From UBA5536 sp964592595 (GTDB lineage Bacteria > Bacteroidota > Bacteroidia > Bacteroidales > F082): a DNA stretch of 64,000 nt. Each line of letters opens with the position of its first letter. Positions within the stretch are counted from its first letter, which is position 1. The notes beneath the pieces are model-generated. The model was not told the origin of the DNA, ran no database searches, and worked only from the letters and a program-made list of their open reading frames with translations. The DNA lies in NCBI GenBank assembly GCA_964592595.1, contig CAZQFH010000018.1, forward strand, positions 1 through 64,000. Reading direction: 5' to 3'. The position numbers and the translations under genes are program-made. This document shows positions 26,079 through 34,906 of this stretch, piece after piece.

Positions 26079-27188
26079 ATGAAATTAAATCGCTTTGTAA
26101 ATTTTCTAAGTCTTTCATTTTTTTTAATCCTTAACAGTTGCTCAACACCTGCAACTGATAATCAGGATGCAGACAACACATCAAAATCAGCTAAAAACAT
26201 CATTTTTATGATTGGTGATGGGATGAGTTATGCACAGATCGAAGGAACAGAAAATGCCATAGGAAAACAATTGGAAATGAGAAAAATGCCGGTAAGTGGC
26301 ACAATAACAACGCATTCGGCTGATAAGCTGATTACTGATTCCGGTGCAGGTGGTACAGCATTAGCTACTGGGTTTAAGACGAATAATGGGATGATTGGGA
26401 TGAAAGCTGACAGTACTGCCGTGCCAAGTATGCTTGAGTTGTTTTCTAACGAAGGAAAACAAACCGCCATTGTGGTGAGTTGTGGTATAACACATGCAAC
26501 GCCAGCTACTTTTGTTGCAAAAGATATTAATCGCAACAACTACGAAGCAATAGCAAAGGATTTTGCAGAGTCGGAAAACCTCAATTATTTTATCGGCGGC
26601 GCCCGAAAGCATTTTGTTGATCGCAAAGATAATATAAACCTTTTGGATGAAATGACGGCAAAAGGCTGGCAGTTTTTTGATAAATTAGAAACTGCTCAGT
26701 TTCACACTTCGGCAAAAGCAGCAATATTTATAGCTGATGAGCATCCGATTGCAGTTAAAGATGGTCGTCCGGATTTTTTGGCAAAAGGAACAGCTAAACT
26801 TATGGAAACCATGTCGAAACAAGCTGAAAACGGTTTCTTTATGATGGTCGAAGGAAGTCAGATTGATTGGGCTGGTCATGCAAACGACTCTGCATACCTG
26901 GTTACTGAGATGATTGACTTTGACAATGCCGTGAAAGCAGCCCTTGAATTTGCTCAGAAAGATGGAGAAACACTTATAGTTGTTACCGCAGATCACGAAA
27001 CTGGTGGACTTACAATTATCGATGGAGTGGAAAAGGATTATTCTAAAGTTCGTTTCAACTTTAGCACAGGTAATCATACATCCGTAACAGTACCTGTTTT
27101 TGCTTATGGGCCGGGATCTGAGTATTTTACGGGTATGTATGACAATACCGAAATAATCAAAAAGATTTTCAAAGCATCAGGAAAATAA
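26079..27188 (+). CDS. Alkaline phosphatase, lipoprotein form
   Basis: 369 residues. Lipoprotein signal with lipobox LNSCS (Cys about 21). The PhoA-type fold shows metal and nucleophile motifs: MIGDGMS, TDSGAGGTALATG (the Ser in DSG fits the nucleophile position), EGSQIDWAGHANDS, VTADHETGG and GNHTS. It releases phosphate from phosphomonoesters outside the cytoplasm. Directly downstream of the metallophosphoesterase, so possibly a phosphate- or lipid-scavenging pair. It is shorter than E. coli PhoA, as usual for this Bacteroidota group. Confidence 0.93.
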   Translation: MKLNRFVNFLSLSFFLILNSCSTPATDNQDADNTSKSAKNIIFMIGDGMSYAQIEGTENAIGKQLEMRKMPVSGTITTHSADKLITDSGAGGTALATGFKTNNGMIGMKADSTAVPSMLELFSNEGKQTAIVVSCGITHATPATFVAKDINRNNYEAIAKDFAESENLNYFIGGARKHFVDRKDNINLLDEMTAKGWQFFDKLETAQFHTSAKAAIFIADEHPIAVKDGRPDFLAKGTAKLMETMSKQAENGFFMMVEGSQIDWAGHANDSAYLVTEMIDFDNAVKAALEFAQKDGETLIVVTADHETGGLTIIDGVEKDYSKVRFNFSTGNHTSVTVPVFAYGPGSEYFTGMYDNTEIIKKIFKASGK

Positions 27189-27309
27189 TATTCACCTTGC
27201 TTTAATTTTAGCGTTACAGCTATTATTTGTTTGATATTTAGCACTTTTTAATGCACACTGTGCCTACAATCACTATTTTTGGAGATGAGAATAAATTTAA
27301 ACATGAATT

Positions 27310-28062
27310 ATGAGAAAACTAATTCTACTTTTATTGCTTTTAATAGTAATAATGCAAGCTAAGATTCTTGATGCACAAACCTTGGGCGAGTTGTCTGTTT
27401 CAGCTTATACTCTTGAAGCTGGTGGTAACTATGCTCCAAGAAATGTTTTAGCCATTTGGATCGAAGATAGTGAGGGAAATTTCATAAAAACTTTAATGGC
27501 CTATGCACAAAATAGGCGCACACACCTGAATATCTGGCAAGCCAGTACAATAGCTGCAGGATCAGAATTCAATACCACTGATGCCATTACGGGTGCAACA
27601 AGAAACAGTCATGCCAATAGAAGTGCAACATGGAATGGGACAGATTTTGAAGGCAACCTGGTTCCGGATGGAGATTACCAGTTATGGTTTGAACTTACAG
27701 ATAAAAATGGTACAGGTAATTATGGTTATGTTGAATTTGTAAAAAGCTCCATTTCTCAGGATATTACACCTGTTGACTTGCCAAGTTTTTATGATATAGT
27801 AATCCAATGGCAACCAGACAATAGCGTTGGCATCCAAAACAACACATTGGAAGACTCTTTCCTTGCTTTTGATCAAGTAAATGCTTTGTTGCACTGTTCA
27901 ATTCCTGATTATTTCGAGATTTCCATTTACGACCTTGTTGGAAATTTACAAATTAAAAGCAATCAGAAAAAAACAAGTCTGACACACCTGTCATCAGGAG
28001 TTTATATTGTTGCAGTTACAACGGATGGAAAAGTATCTGCGCATAAAATAGTTCTTCGTTAA
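27310..28062 (+). CDS. DUF2271 protein with T9SS type A sorting tail
   Basis: 250 residues. A signal peptide (about 1-24) precedes a DUF2271 domain (about 28-145; VLAIWIEDSEGNFIKTL, DAITGATR, WNGTDFEGNLVPDGDYQL). A C-terminal T9SS type A tail (about 170-250) closes with ISIYDLVGNL, LSSGVYIVAVTTDGKV and SAHKIVLR. The tail routes the protein through the type IX system to the surface or medium. DUF2271 is often linked to redox or FMN-related periplasmic functions, but the role here is unknown. Not tightly linked to the phosphatases upstream (121-base gap). Confidence 0.85.
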   Translation: MRKLILLLLLLIVIMQAKILDAQTLGELSVSAYTLEAGGNYAPRNVLAIWIEDSEGNFIKTLMAYAQNRRTHLNIWQASTIAAGSEFNTTDAITGATRNSHANRSATWNGTDFEGNLVPDGDYQLWFELTDKNGTGNYGYVEFVKSSISQDITPVDLPSFYDIVIQWQPDNSVGIQNNTLEDSFLAFDQVNALLHCSIPDYFEISIYDLVGNLQIKSNQKKTSLTHLSSGVYIVAVTTDGKVSAHKIVLR

Positions 28063-28236
28063 TTCTTCGATTCACACTTCCTGGGAATTACCTGCAATCT
28101 TTCATAGAGAAAGTAAGATTATAGATCACCAGACTTGCACCTTTTTTGAACTTATCTATAGCACTCAAAGGAAACAACCACATGGTAGTTTCTATTGTGA
28201 TTCTTTGGATGCCTTTAAAGTAGATATGCTTCTTAT

Positions 28237-28296
28237 CTGTGGCTCGAACTCCGGACCCTCCCGATTAAAATATCGGGATGCGCTACCTGCTGAGCT
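28237..28296 (-). pseudogene. tRNA-Lys-like degenerate copy with palindrome in the anticodon arm (copy 1)
   Basis: It shares GGCTCGAACTCCGGACCCT and CTACCTGCTGAGCT with the intact tRNA-Lys at 28547, but the anticodon arm is TCCCGAT-TAAAAT-ATCGGGA (28259-28278) and the T stem no longer pairs. Repeated 128 bases downstream. Confidence 0.55.
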
Positions 28297-28326
28297 GATT
28301 TTGCCGTTCCCTTCATGGCATAAAAA

Positions 28327-28350
28327 AAGCCTCCTAAATAAAAGAGGCTT
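28327..28350 (-). terminator. Duplicated tRNA-Lys terminator
   Basis: AAGCCTC...GAGGCTT stem with a seven-base T-run on the minus strand. The same hairpin follows the intact tRNA-Lys at 28524-28540, where its outer arm is lost in the gap. Confidence 0.65.
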
Positions 28351-28356
28351 ATGTCG

Positions 28357-28423
28357 TGATCCGTCGGAGGCTCGAACTCCGGACCCTCCCGATTAAAATA
28401 TCGGGATGCGCTACCTGCTGAGC
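28357..28423 (-). pseudogene. tRNA-Lys-like copy with palindrome in the anticodon arm (copy 2, ends at gap)
   Basis: The acceptor 3' strand and T arm are intact and identical to tRNA-Lys, yet the anticodon arm is the palindrome TCCCGAT-TAAAAT-ATCGGGA (28387-28406). On the minus strand the loop reads ATTTTAA against CTTTTAA in the true tRNA. The D arm carries one substitution. The 5' acceptor strand falls in the N gap. Confidence 0.55.
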
Positions 28424-28523
28424 NNNNNNNNNNNNNNNNNNNNNNNNNNNNNNNNNNNNNNNNNNNNNNNNNNNNNNNNNNNNNNNNNNNNNNNNNNNNN
28501 NNNNNNNNNNNNNNNNNNNNNNN
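28424..28523. other. Assembly gap, 100 N
   Basis: Exactly 100 N. The sequence before the gap (hairpin plus tRNA-Lys 3' half) resumes after it, so an unresolved tandem repeat is likely here as at the first gap. Confidence 0.98.
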
Positions 28524-28546
28524 CTAAATAAAAGAGGCTTATGTCG

Positions 28547-28619
28547 TGATCCGTCGGAGGCTCGAACTCCGGACCCTCTGCTTAAAAGGCAGATGCTCTA
28601 CCTGCTGAGCTAACGAATC
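28547..28619 (-). tRNA. tRNA-Lys (anticodon TTT)
   Basis: 73 bases. Acceptor GATTCGT pairs with ACGGATC (one G-T pair), anticodon stem TCTGC/GCAGA with loop CTTTTAA giving TTT, and T arm CGGAG/CTCCG with loop TTCGAGC. Reads AAA/AAG. Confidence 0.95.
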
Positions 28620-28691
28620 ATCGTTTTAATTTAGAGGTGCAAAAGTAGTAAAAAATCCTTCTAAACAAAGGATTTCATGATTTTTTTCTGC

Positions 28692-29309
28692 TTATTGTAA
28701 CACTCCTTTACCTTCACGGATTATAAGTAATTCATTACCAGTACAATCAATAATCGTGCTAGGTTGATTTCCTCCAAAACCACCATCAATCACAATATCT
28801 ACACGATCCTTAAACTTTTCGTGTATGATCTCTGGATCTGTTGTGTATTCAAGGATCTTATCATCATCAAGGATGCTTGTGGTTGCAACCGGGTGACCAA
28901 GTTCTTCTACAATGGTGCTGATGATATTTTCGTCAGGAATACGAATTCCAATGGTTTTCTTTTTGTTTTGAAAGATTTTTGGAACACTGTTATTGGCATT
29001 TAAAATAAACGTAAAAGGTCCTGGCAAATTTCTTCTCATCAGCTTATAAACTTCATTTTCGATAGGTTTAGTAAATTCTGATAACATACTCAAATTATGA
29101 AAAATGAATGAGAAATTAGCCTTTTCTTTTTTGACTCCTTTGAGCTGTGCTACTTTGTCAAGGGCTTTGGGTTGATGAATACTACTCCCCAAACCATAAA
29201 CAGTATCTGTCGGAAAAATTACCAGTCCTCCATCATTGAGGCATTCAATCACTGTTTTAATATGTCGTGGAGCTGGATTCTCAGGATAAATTTTTAATAA
29301 CATAAGCAT
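28692..29309 (-). CDS. L-threonylcarbamoyladenylate synthase (Sua5/YrdC/YciO family)
   Basis: 205 residues; an alternative ATG lies two codons in. The YrdC fold has the motifs GGLVIFPTDTVYGLGSS, the Lys-rich LKGVKKEKANFSFIF, RRNLPGPFTFIL, IGIRIPDE and HPVATTSI. Members make threonylcarbamoyl-AMP from Thr, bicarbonate and ATP for t6A37 in ANN-decoding tRNAs. The sequence is nearer the short YciO/YrdC type than long Sua5. Transcribed away from the SRP RNA side, adjacent to tRNA-Lys, itself a t6A substrate; that adjacency may be chance. Confidence 0.88.
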   Translation of the reverse strand: MLMLLKIYPENPAPRHIKTVIECLNDGGLVIFPTDTVYGLGSSIHQPKALDKVAQLKGVKKEKANFSFIFHNLSMLSEFTKPIENEVYKLMRRNLPGPFTFILNANNSVPKIFQNKKKTIGIRIPDENIISTIVEELGHPVATTSILDDDKILEYTTDPEIIHEKFKDRVDIVIDGGFGGNQPSTIIDCTGNELLIIREGKGVLQ

Positions 29310-29382
29310 GAAGTTTTAGACATGCTAAATTAAACTAATTTCAGTAAATACTTTGGTTATAACCCTGAAAAAATGGCATAAA

Positions 29383-29484
29383 AAATGGGTAAGCTACTTA
29401 TATCGCACCGCTCAACCATCTACCCTTGCTTCCTTCCGGACCTGGGGGAATTCAACAGGAGCTGGTCGTATAAGACTTACCCAC
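29383..29484 (-). ncRNA. ffs: Signal recognition particle RNA, small bacterial (4.5S) type
   Basis: On the minus strand the tip holds CAGGTCCGGAAGGAAGCA, the Ffh-binding signature of SRP RNA domain IV. Flanking arms close into a long hairpin ended by GGGTAAG (from 29482) and CTTACCC (to 29387), about 96 bases, followed by a T-run typical of its terminator. It partners with Ffh in co-translational membrane targeting. Confidence 0.93.
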
Positions 29485-29637
29485 TGCAAAAGTACAACCT
29501 TTTGGCGAATGCACAAGACACGGATAACTTTTTTAACTTGTCCGTTATTTCAAAATAGCTAAATTTGTGAGCAATTAAATGTTATCCAATTAAAAAGGAT
29601 TTTTTTACTTTAAATAAACACCTGTCTGGTATAAAAT

Positions 29638-30165
29638 ATGCTAAACACTAAAAATTTCTGGTGGACAACTTTACTAACAGGTTTATTTACAGGACTTTTA
29701 GTCTTTACTATTTATTTTCTTTTTCTTTTACTTAGCGATCATATTTTTTCTTGGATTTTTACACTGGTTTATATCCTTCCATTTATTGGTATGAGCTATG
29801 CCACTCTGAGGTTAAAAAACAGATACAACGAGGGCTACATTAGCTTTAATGAAGCCTTTATTTCATCCTTTTTTACAGGTTTTGTCGCTGCAATAATTTA
29901 TGCCTTGTTAATCTATTTTGTTTATACACAAATGAATAGTAACGAACTAAAATACAGATCATTACAAATTGAACAATACCTTCAAATGCAGGCGGGAAAT
30001 TTATCCCTAAGCGAAATAAGAAACCTAAGACAGCAGATCAATCAATTACTATCAGCTAGTTACCTGTCGATTTATAACCTTATCTTTCATACAATTCTGT
30101 ACGTAATTTATGCTGTAATAATTGCTATTTTTGTCAGGCGAAAAAACCGCTTTATTGAAGCATAA
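29638..30165 (+). CDS. DUF4199 membrane protein (copy 1)
   Basis: 175 residues with four membrane helices (about 10-32, 38-58, 78-98, 140-165) and the family pattern of a loop reading NRYNEGYISFNEAFISSF before helix 3. It precedes a second DUF4199 gene by two bases and a glycosyltransferase, a gene order common in Bacteroidota. Function unknown; an accessory to the glycolipid or isoprenoid-sugar pathway downstream is plausible. Confidence 0.8.
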   Translation: MLNTKNFWWTTLLTGLFTGLLVFTIYFLFLLLSDHIFSWIFTLVYILPFIGMSYATLRLKNRYNEGYISFNEAFISSFFTGFVAAIIYALLIYFVYTQMNSNELKYRSLQIEQYLQMQAGNLSLSEIRNLRQQINQLLSASYLSIYNLIFHTILYVIYAVIIAIFVRRKNRFIEA

Positions 30166-30167
30166 CA

Positions 30168-30716
30168 ATGTTTAACTTAAACCTTAATCCCATGATTCCA
30201 TTTGAAAAACCTTTAAAATACGGTCTAATTGCCGGGCTTATTGTAATTGTTTTAATGGTAATATTGTATGCTGCTAATATTTCTATGTTCAATCCAATCA
30301 TAGGGTCATTGGTTGGACTAATCAGTTTCGGGGCACCAATTGTTTTTGCTGTTATTGCCATCAATAAATTGCGAGACGAAGATCTTGGAAATAAAATAAC
30401 TTATCTCCAGTCATTTATTGCCGGTTTTGCTGTTTTGTTAATCGCCATGTACCTCAATAATATTTATGCCTACATCCAAAATGGTGTTATTGATCCTGAG
30501 TATATGGCACAAAAAGCTGATGATTTTATCTTAACCATGGAAGGTAAAGTTCCGGAAGAAACCTTAGACGCCATTATAGAAAGCTTTTCCGAATCTTTAA
30601 ATGCAGGTAAAGCTTTTGTGAAAAGCCTTTGGCTTTCACCACTCATTGCTATAGGATTAAGTGCTATCATCAGTTTTTTTATCAAGAAAGATAAAACTTT
30701 AGAAAAAATAGGGTAG
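30168..30716 (+). CDS. DUF4199 membrane protein (copy 2)
   Basis: 182 residues (an ATG at 30192 is an alternative start), four membrane helices, and LGNKITYLQSFIAGF before helix 3 as in the family. The soluble segment between helices 3 and 4 is longer and acidic. It is directly ahead of the family 2 glycosyltransferase (gap 5 bases), so the three genes form one operon. Confidence 0.8.
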   Translation: MFNLNLNPMIPFEKPLKYGLIAGLIVIVLMVILYAANISMFNPIIGSLVGLISFGAPIVFAVIAINKLRDEDLGNKITYLQSFIAGFAVLLIAMYLNNIYAYIQNGVIDPEYMAQKADDFILTMEGKVPEETLDAIIESFSESLNAGKAFVKSLWLSPLIAIGLSAIISFFIKKDKTLEKIG

Positions 30717-30721
30717 GGAAT

Positions 30722-31684
30722 ATGATGGATATTTCAGTAGTTGTGCCGTTATTGAATGAAGAAGAATCCTTACCGGAACTAAGCGAATGGATCGATCGGG
30801 TAGCTCTTGAAAATAAGCTAAACTATGAGGTGATTTTTGTAGATGATGGTTCAACAGATGATTCATGGAAGGTAATCAATCAATTAGCTTCAAAAAATAA
30901 TGCCATAAAAGCTTTACGATTCAGACGAAACTATGGAAAATCTGCTGCCCTTAACGAAGGCTTCAAAATAGCCCAAGGAAAGGTTATCATTACCATGGAT
31001 GCTGATCTTCAGGATAGTCCTGATGAAATTCCTGAATTGTTTGATATGATCACAAATCAAGGATTTGATATGGTGTCGGGTTGGAAGAAAAAGCGCCATG
31101 ATCCAATTTCCAAAACATTGCCATCACGTTTTTTTAACGCTACTACACGAAGAATATCAGGCATTCCACTGCATGATTTTAATTGTGGTTTAAAAGCTTA
31201 TTCGCATGATTTAGCGAAAAATCTTGAAGTGCATGGCGAAATGCATCGCTACATTCCAGTAATTGCCAAGTGGACAGGATACAGGAAAATCGGAGAAAAA
31301 GTGGTACAACACCGCGAACGCAAATACGGTCGTACTAAATTTGGAATAAGCAGATTTGTGAAAGGATACCTTGATTTGTTGTCTATCACATTTGTGTCGA
31401 AATTCGGAAAACGCCCCATGCACCTTTTTGGAGCCCTTGGTAGTCTGCTTTTCTTTTTGGGTTTTGTGATTGCCGGCTATCTGGCCTACGCCAAATTTTT
31501 TATGGCAGCCTACCGCATGACTGAACGACCTTTGTTTTATTTCGGCTTGTTAGCAATGATATTGGGTACACAACTTTTTTTAACTGGTTTTCTGGCCGAG
31601 CTCATTTCCTTGCAAACACGCGACAAGCAGTTATATCAAATAAAAGAAACTATTAATCAAAATAAAGATAATCATAAAGAATGA
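30722..31684 (+). CDS. Family 2 glycosyltransferase, polyprenyl-phosphate sugar type (GtrB/DPM1-like)
   Basis: 320 residues. N-terminal GT-A domain with VVPLLNEEESLPEL, FVDDGSTDDSW, the DXD-like MDADLQDSPDEIPEL and NCGLKAYSHDLA; two C-terminal membrane helices (about 233-255 and 268-292). It probably transfers a hexose or related sugar from a nucleotide donor to undecaprenyl phosphate for envelope glycans. Its last four bases overlap the epimerase start (ATGA), showing translational coupling. Confidence 0.9.
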   Translation: MMDISVVVPLLNEEESLPELSEWIDRVALENKLNYEVIFVDDGSTDDSWKVINQLASKNNAIKALRFRRNYGKSAALNEGFKIAQGKVIITMDADLQDSPDEIPELFDMITNQGFDMVSGWKKKRHDPISKTLPSRFFNATTRRISGIPLHDFNCGLKAYSHDLAKNLEVHGEMHRYIPVIAKWTGYRKIGEKVVQHRERKYGRTKFGISRFVKGYLDLLSITFVSKFGKRPMHLFGALGSLLFFLGFVIAGYLAYAKFFMAAYRMTERPLFYFGLLAMILGTQLFLTGFLAELISLQTRDKQLYQIKETINQNKDNHKE

Positions 31685-32727
31685 AGATTCATTTAGTATC
31701 AGGAGGTTGTGGTTTTGTTGGCCGCAACATGGTTAAGCGATTGCTAAAAACTACTAAGGATTACGTATTTATGGTGGATGACTTGTCGATTGGGCGTCAT
31801 CCCTCTGAATGGCTAAATAATTTTGAATCCGAACCACTTTCAGATGCAGAACTCATCGGACAAGAAAAACGTTTAATTTTCTGGAAAGGAGATTTTCGAA
31901 ACTTGCTTTTTTATATGCGCGCAAACCCGCGTTACATTCAGGAGAAGTACAAGTTAGATTTTGAGCGTTTTTCAGATGTATTCCATTTTGCAGCTATTGT
32001 TGGCGGACGAATGAAAATTGAAGGCGACCCCATGATGGTAGCCTTAGACCTTTCGATAGATGCTGAGTTTTTTTATTGGATAACACAGCATAAACCCGAG
32101 CGTGTTCTTTACCCCAGCTCCAGCGCTGCTTATCCTGTAAGCTTACAAACTACAACAGATGCTGTTGCCCTCTCGGAAGGTGATATTGATTTTAATAAAA
32201 ACCTTGGAACACCGGATATGACTTATGGCTGGTCGAAACTAACTGGTGAATTTTTGGCGCAAATAGCTGCCCGTCATTATGGCGTGCCAGTGGTTTGTAT
32301 CAGGCCATTCTCTGGATATGGCGAGGATCAGGAACTCAGCTATCCGGTTCCTGCAATTGCCGCGCGTGCTGCAAAAAATGAAGACCCATTCGAAGTTTGG
32401 GGATCCGGAAAACAGGGTAGGGATTTTGTTCACATCGACGATGTACTGGACTTTATCTTCGTATTATTAGAAAATGTAAATGATGGCTCGGCATATAATA
32501 TCGGCTCAGGAAAATTAACTTCTTTCCTTGAATTGATTGAGCTTTTCGCTGATATAGCCGGTTATCAGCCACAAGTAAAGCCACTTTTGGATAAACCAGT
32601 GGGCGTGCATTCGCGCTTTGCAAATATGGCTTTGGTGAATGAACGTTTCGGTTGGAAACCCAAAATTTCATTACGCGAAGGTATGTCCCGCGTTTACGAA
32701 AAACAGTTGAACGACCTCAAGAAATAA
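31681..32727 (+). CDS. Extended SDR NAD-dependent nucleotide-sugar epimerase/dehydratase
   Basis: 348 residues. Rossmann motif SGGCGFVGRNM at the N-terminus, catalytic Ser in LYPSSSAAYPV, YxxxK as YGWSK, then GSGKQGRDFVHIDDV and YNIGSGK. It likely epimerises or dehydrates an NDP-sugar for the neighbouring glycosyltransferases; substrate not deducible. A terminator-like hairpin follows before the next transferase. Confidence 0.9.
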   Translation: MKIHLVSGGCGFVGRNMVKRLLKTTKDYVFMVDDLSIGRHPSEWLNNFESEPLSDAELIGQEKRLIFWKGDFRNLLFYMRANPRYIQEKYKLDFERFSDVFHFAAIVGGRMKIEGDPMMVALDLSIDAEFFYWITQHKPERVLYPSSSAAYPVSLQTTTDAVALSEGDIDFNKNLGTPDMTYGWSKLTGEFLAQIAARHYGVPVVCIRPFSGYGEDQELSYPVPAIAARAAKNEDPFEVWGSGKQGRDFVHIDDVLDFIFVLLENVNDGSAYNIGSGKLTSFLELIELFADIAGYQPQVKPLLDKPVGVHSRFANMALVNERFGWKPKISLREGMSRVYEKQLNDLKK

Positions 32728-32734
32728 CACTTAA

Positions 32735-32760
32735 AAGGGAAGCAAAAAAAAGCTTCCCTT
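32735..32760 (+). terminator. Hairpin after the epimerase
   Basis: AAGGGAAGC, an A-rich loop, GCTTCCCTT, then GTTCATTTTT. It lies between the epimerase and the family 4 glycosyltransferase, so it may terminate or attenuate. Confidence 0.7.
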
Positions 32761-32776
32761 GTTCATTTTTAAAAGT

Positions 32777-34054
32777 ATGACACGCATCGTTTGTTTTGGC
32801 CCAGGGCCACGATTTAAAGGCGGAATAGCTAATTACAACACTTCACTGGCCAAAGCTTTTGATAAACAAGATAATACAGAAGTTCACATTGTAAGCTGGA
32901 CACGGCAATATCCTGCTATTATTCCACGCGATTTTATTGATCGAAAAAGCCGCAAAGATCAGCTGGAAGGCACTCAAATCAAAGTTCACTACCTCACAAA
33001 TTATAATAATCCTTTTAGCTGGATGAAAACGGTTAAAGAGATCGCTGCATTAAAGCCCGATCTTGTTGTTTTCCAGTGGGCAATTGCTGTTCAGGGTTTG
33101 CCTTTGGGTTTTATTGCTTCACGATTGGCAAAGAAGAACATAAGGGTAGTTTTCGACCTGCATTTTGTAATACAAAAGGAGGGAAGTGCGCTAGATAATC
33201 GGTTTACTGCTTTTGGAATAAAATCAGCAACTTCTTATGTGGTTCATGCCCGTCAAACTGCAGATCAGTTGAAAGAATTGTTCCCAAACAGATCTTTTGA
33301 TGTTAGAACAAGCTTCGATGTTTTAGCCTCAGACAAAAAAGCTGTGCTACAGTTGTATCATCCTGTTTATGATATGTTTAAACCCGACCCTGATTTTGAT
33401 AAATTAAAGGTAAAGCAGGAATTGGGATTAAATAAACATGTGTTTTTGTTCTTTGGTTTTATCAGAAAATACAAAGGGCTTCATCAGGCCATTGAAGCTT
33501 TCGCAAAATTGTCACAGCAAAGAGACGATGTGAGTTTGTTAATTGTCGGAGAATCGTTTTGGCAAACACTCGATACAAAAAAATGGTCAACCAAGCTAAA
33601 AAATCAATTATTTGGCATTGCTAAATCCCTGTTTCTAAAAAAGCGGGATGATGAACGGAATTATCAGCCATTGGAGTTAATTTCAACATACAAGCTTCAA
33701 GATAAGGTATTGGTAATTAATGAGTTTGTGCCAAACGAAGAAGTTCACAAGTATTTTCAGGTTAGCGATAACCTGCTGCTTTTTTACCTAACAGCCACTC
33801 CTTCCGGAGTTGAATCGATCGGCTATAATTTCAAAATACCCATGCTTGCAACTAAAGTGGGGCATTTTGTTGATACCGTAAAAGATGGTTACAATGGGTA
33901 TCTTGCTGAAAACAAAATAGAAGCAATGACGGATATTATGCAAGAAGCAATTGAAAATCCTATTCCAAGAGCAAATATTGCAGAAACAGCTCACTTGATG
34001 AGTTGGGAAAACTATGCTGCACAAATTCGGAGACTGATTCAAAATCAGCCATAA
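32777..34054 (+). CDS. Family 4-type glycosyltransferase
   Basis: 425 residues from the ATG at 32777, chosen because the longer frame would use a TTG inside the hairpin upstream. N-terminal FGPGPRFKGGIANYNTSLA is the donor-domain glycine loop of GT4 enzymes. The C-terminal half has VFLFFGFIRKYKGLHQAIEAF, LLIVGESFW, ATPSGVESIGYNFKIPMLAT (E/S-rich NDP-sugar site) and VKDGYNGYLA. It adds a sugar to an envelope glycan, sugar unknown. Probably works with the GT2/epimerase genes upstream. Confidence 0.88.
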   Translation: MTRIVCFGPGPRFKGGIANYNTSLAKAFDKQDNTEVHIVSWTRQYPAIIPRDFIDRKSRKDQLEGTQIKVHYLTNYNNPFSWMKTVKEIAALKPDLVVFQWAIAVQGLPLGFIASRLAKKNIRVVFDLHFVIQKEGSALDNRFTAFGIKSATSYVVHARQTADQLKELFPNRSFDVRTSFDVLASDKKAVLQLYHPVYDMFKPDPDFDKLKVKQELGLNKHVFLFFGFIRKYKGLHQAIEAFAKLSQQRDDVSLLIVGESFWQTLDTKKWSTKLKNQLFGIAKSLFLKKRDDERNYQPLELISTYKLQDKVLVINEFVPNEEVHKYFQVSDNLLLFYLTATPSGVESIGYNFKIPMLATKVGHFVDTVKDGYNGYLAENKIEAMTDIMQEAIENPIPRANIAETAHLMSWENYAAQIRRLIQNQP

Positions 34055-34055
34055 A

Positions 34056-34090
34056 AAAACCGGCAAAGCGAAAATTTCTGCCGGTTTTCT
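34056..34090. terminator. Bidirectional terminator
   Basis: AAAACCGGCA and TGCCGGTTTT stem with A and T runs on the two sides, between the convergent glycosyltransferase and acidic-tail protein. Confidence 0.85.
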
Positions 34091-34111
34091 TGTCAATCAA
34101 ATCCTGATTGC

Positions 34112-34480
34112 TCAGAAATCGTCATCATCGAAGTCGTCATCAAAATCGTCATCAGCAAGATCAAAATCTTCGTCCCAATCAAAATCTTCTTCTTTAATGT
34201 CCACTTCATCCATTTCTTCAATCTCTTCTTCATCAAAAAGCTCATCCTGATCTTCAAAATCTTCAAAATCGCTTTCTTCAACCTTGAATTTGGCCGACTT
34301 TAATTCTTTCATCACTGCTGGAGAAACATAAAATTCATCAATGTTTTCCGAACAGAAAGTTAGATACTTCGGATCTTTAACATACACTTCGGCTAAAGAT
34401 TTACCCTCATACTTCCCGAAGGTAAATACAGCATCCACATCATAAAATTTCATGGCGTAATTTTCGGTTTGAACTAACAT
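34112..34480 (-). CDS. Small protein with ExoX-like C-terminal (DUF3820-type) motif and very acidic tail
   Basis: 122 residues from the ATG at 34480; longer (34522) and shorter (34453) starts are possible. The N-terminal half has FTFGKYEGKSLAEVYVKDPKY, close to the FGKYKGK..EV..DPxYL motif found after exonuclease X/DnaQ-type domains and in small DUF3820 proteins. The last 55 residues contain 36 Asp or Glu interrupted by regularly spaced Phe, ending DDDDF. The tail is a candidate DNA mimic or protein-interaction arm. Function unknown. Confidence 0.7.
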   Translation of the reverse strand: MLVQTENYAMKFYDVDAVFTFGKYEGKSLAEVYVKDPKYLTFCSENIDEFYVSPAVMKELKSAKFKVEESDFEDFEDQDELFDEEEIEEMDEVDIKEEDFDWDEDFDLADDDFDDDFDDDDF

Positions 34481-34537
34481 ACAGTGTTTTAATGCCTTAG
34501 TTTTGAAATTATTTTTCCACAATCTTTTGCAAACATA

Positions 34538-34906
34538 TTATTTTTTAAAAACAAAATACACAGCTAACACCAGAAAAATTAATGCTAAAAAATGATTCCA
34601 CCTTAAAGATTCATTTTTAAACAGTATCAATGAAAAAACAACAAATACCATAAGCGTAATAACTTCCTGTAATACTTTTAATTGCAGCAAGTTAAATGGT
34701 CCTCCGTTACCAGCATATCCAATTCGATTGGCCGGAACCTGAAAAACATACTCAAAAAGAGCTATCGACCAGCTGACCAGAATTACAGCTATCAGGCCGT
34801 ATTTTGTAAATATGCTCCAGTCTTTAAATTTAAGGTGACCATACCAGGCCAATGTCATAAAAACATTGGAAAGTAAGAGCAAAGCAATAGTCGTAAGTGT
34901 TTTCAA
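34538..34906 (-). CDS. DMT-family small membrane protein (DUF486)
   Basis: 122 residues, four membrane helices, with the DUF486 landmarks TLAWYGHLKF, SWSIALFEYVFQVPANRIGY and FNLLQLKVLQEVITL. The start is TTG at 34904-34906; an in-frame stop lies just before it and the first ATG would remove helix 1, so TTG is favoured. Relatives belong to the drug/metabolite transporter superfamily with no known substrate. Confidence 0.85.
   Translation of the reverse strand: MKTLTTIALLLLSNVFMTLAWYGHLKFKDWSIFTKYGLIAVILVSWSIALFEYVFQVPANRIGYAGNGGPFNLLQLKVLQEVITLMVFVVFSLILFKNESLRWNHFLALIFLVLAVYFVFKK

Noticed and set aside
28205..28396. 63-codon frame at the second gap
   Set aside because: It reads antisense through tRNA-Lys-like copies and a terminator.
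29353..29562. 69-codon plus-strand frame
   Set aside because: It runs across the SRP RNA on the other strand; the RNA signature explains the sequence.
34093..34281. 62-codon Lys/Met-rich minus frame
   Set aside because: An out-of-frame reading of the Asp-rich tail of the 34112-34480 gene.
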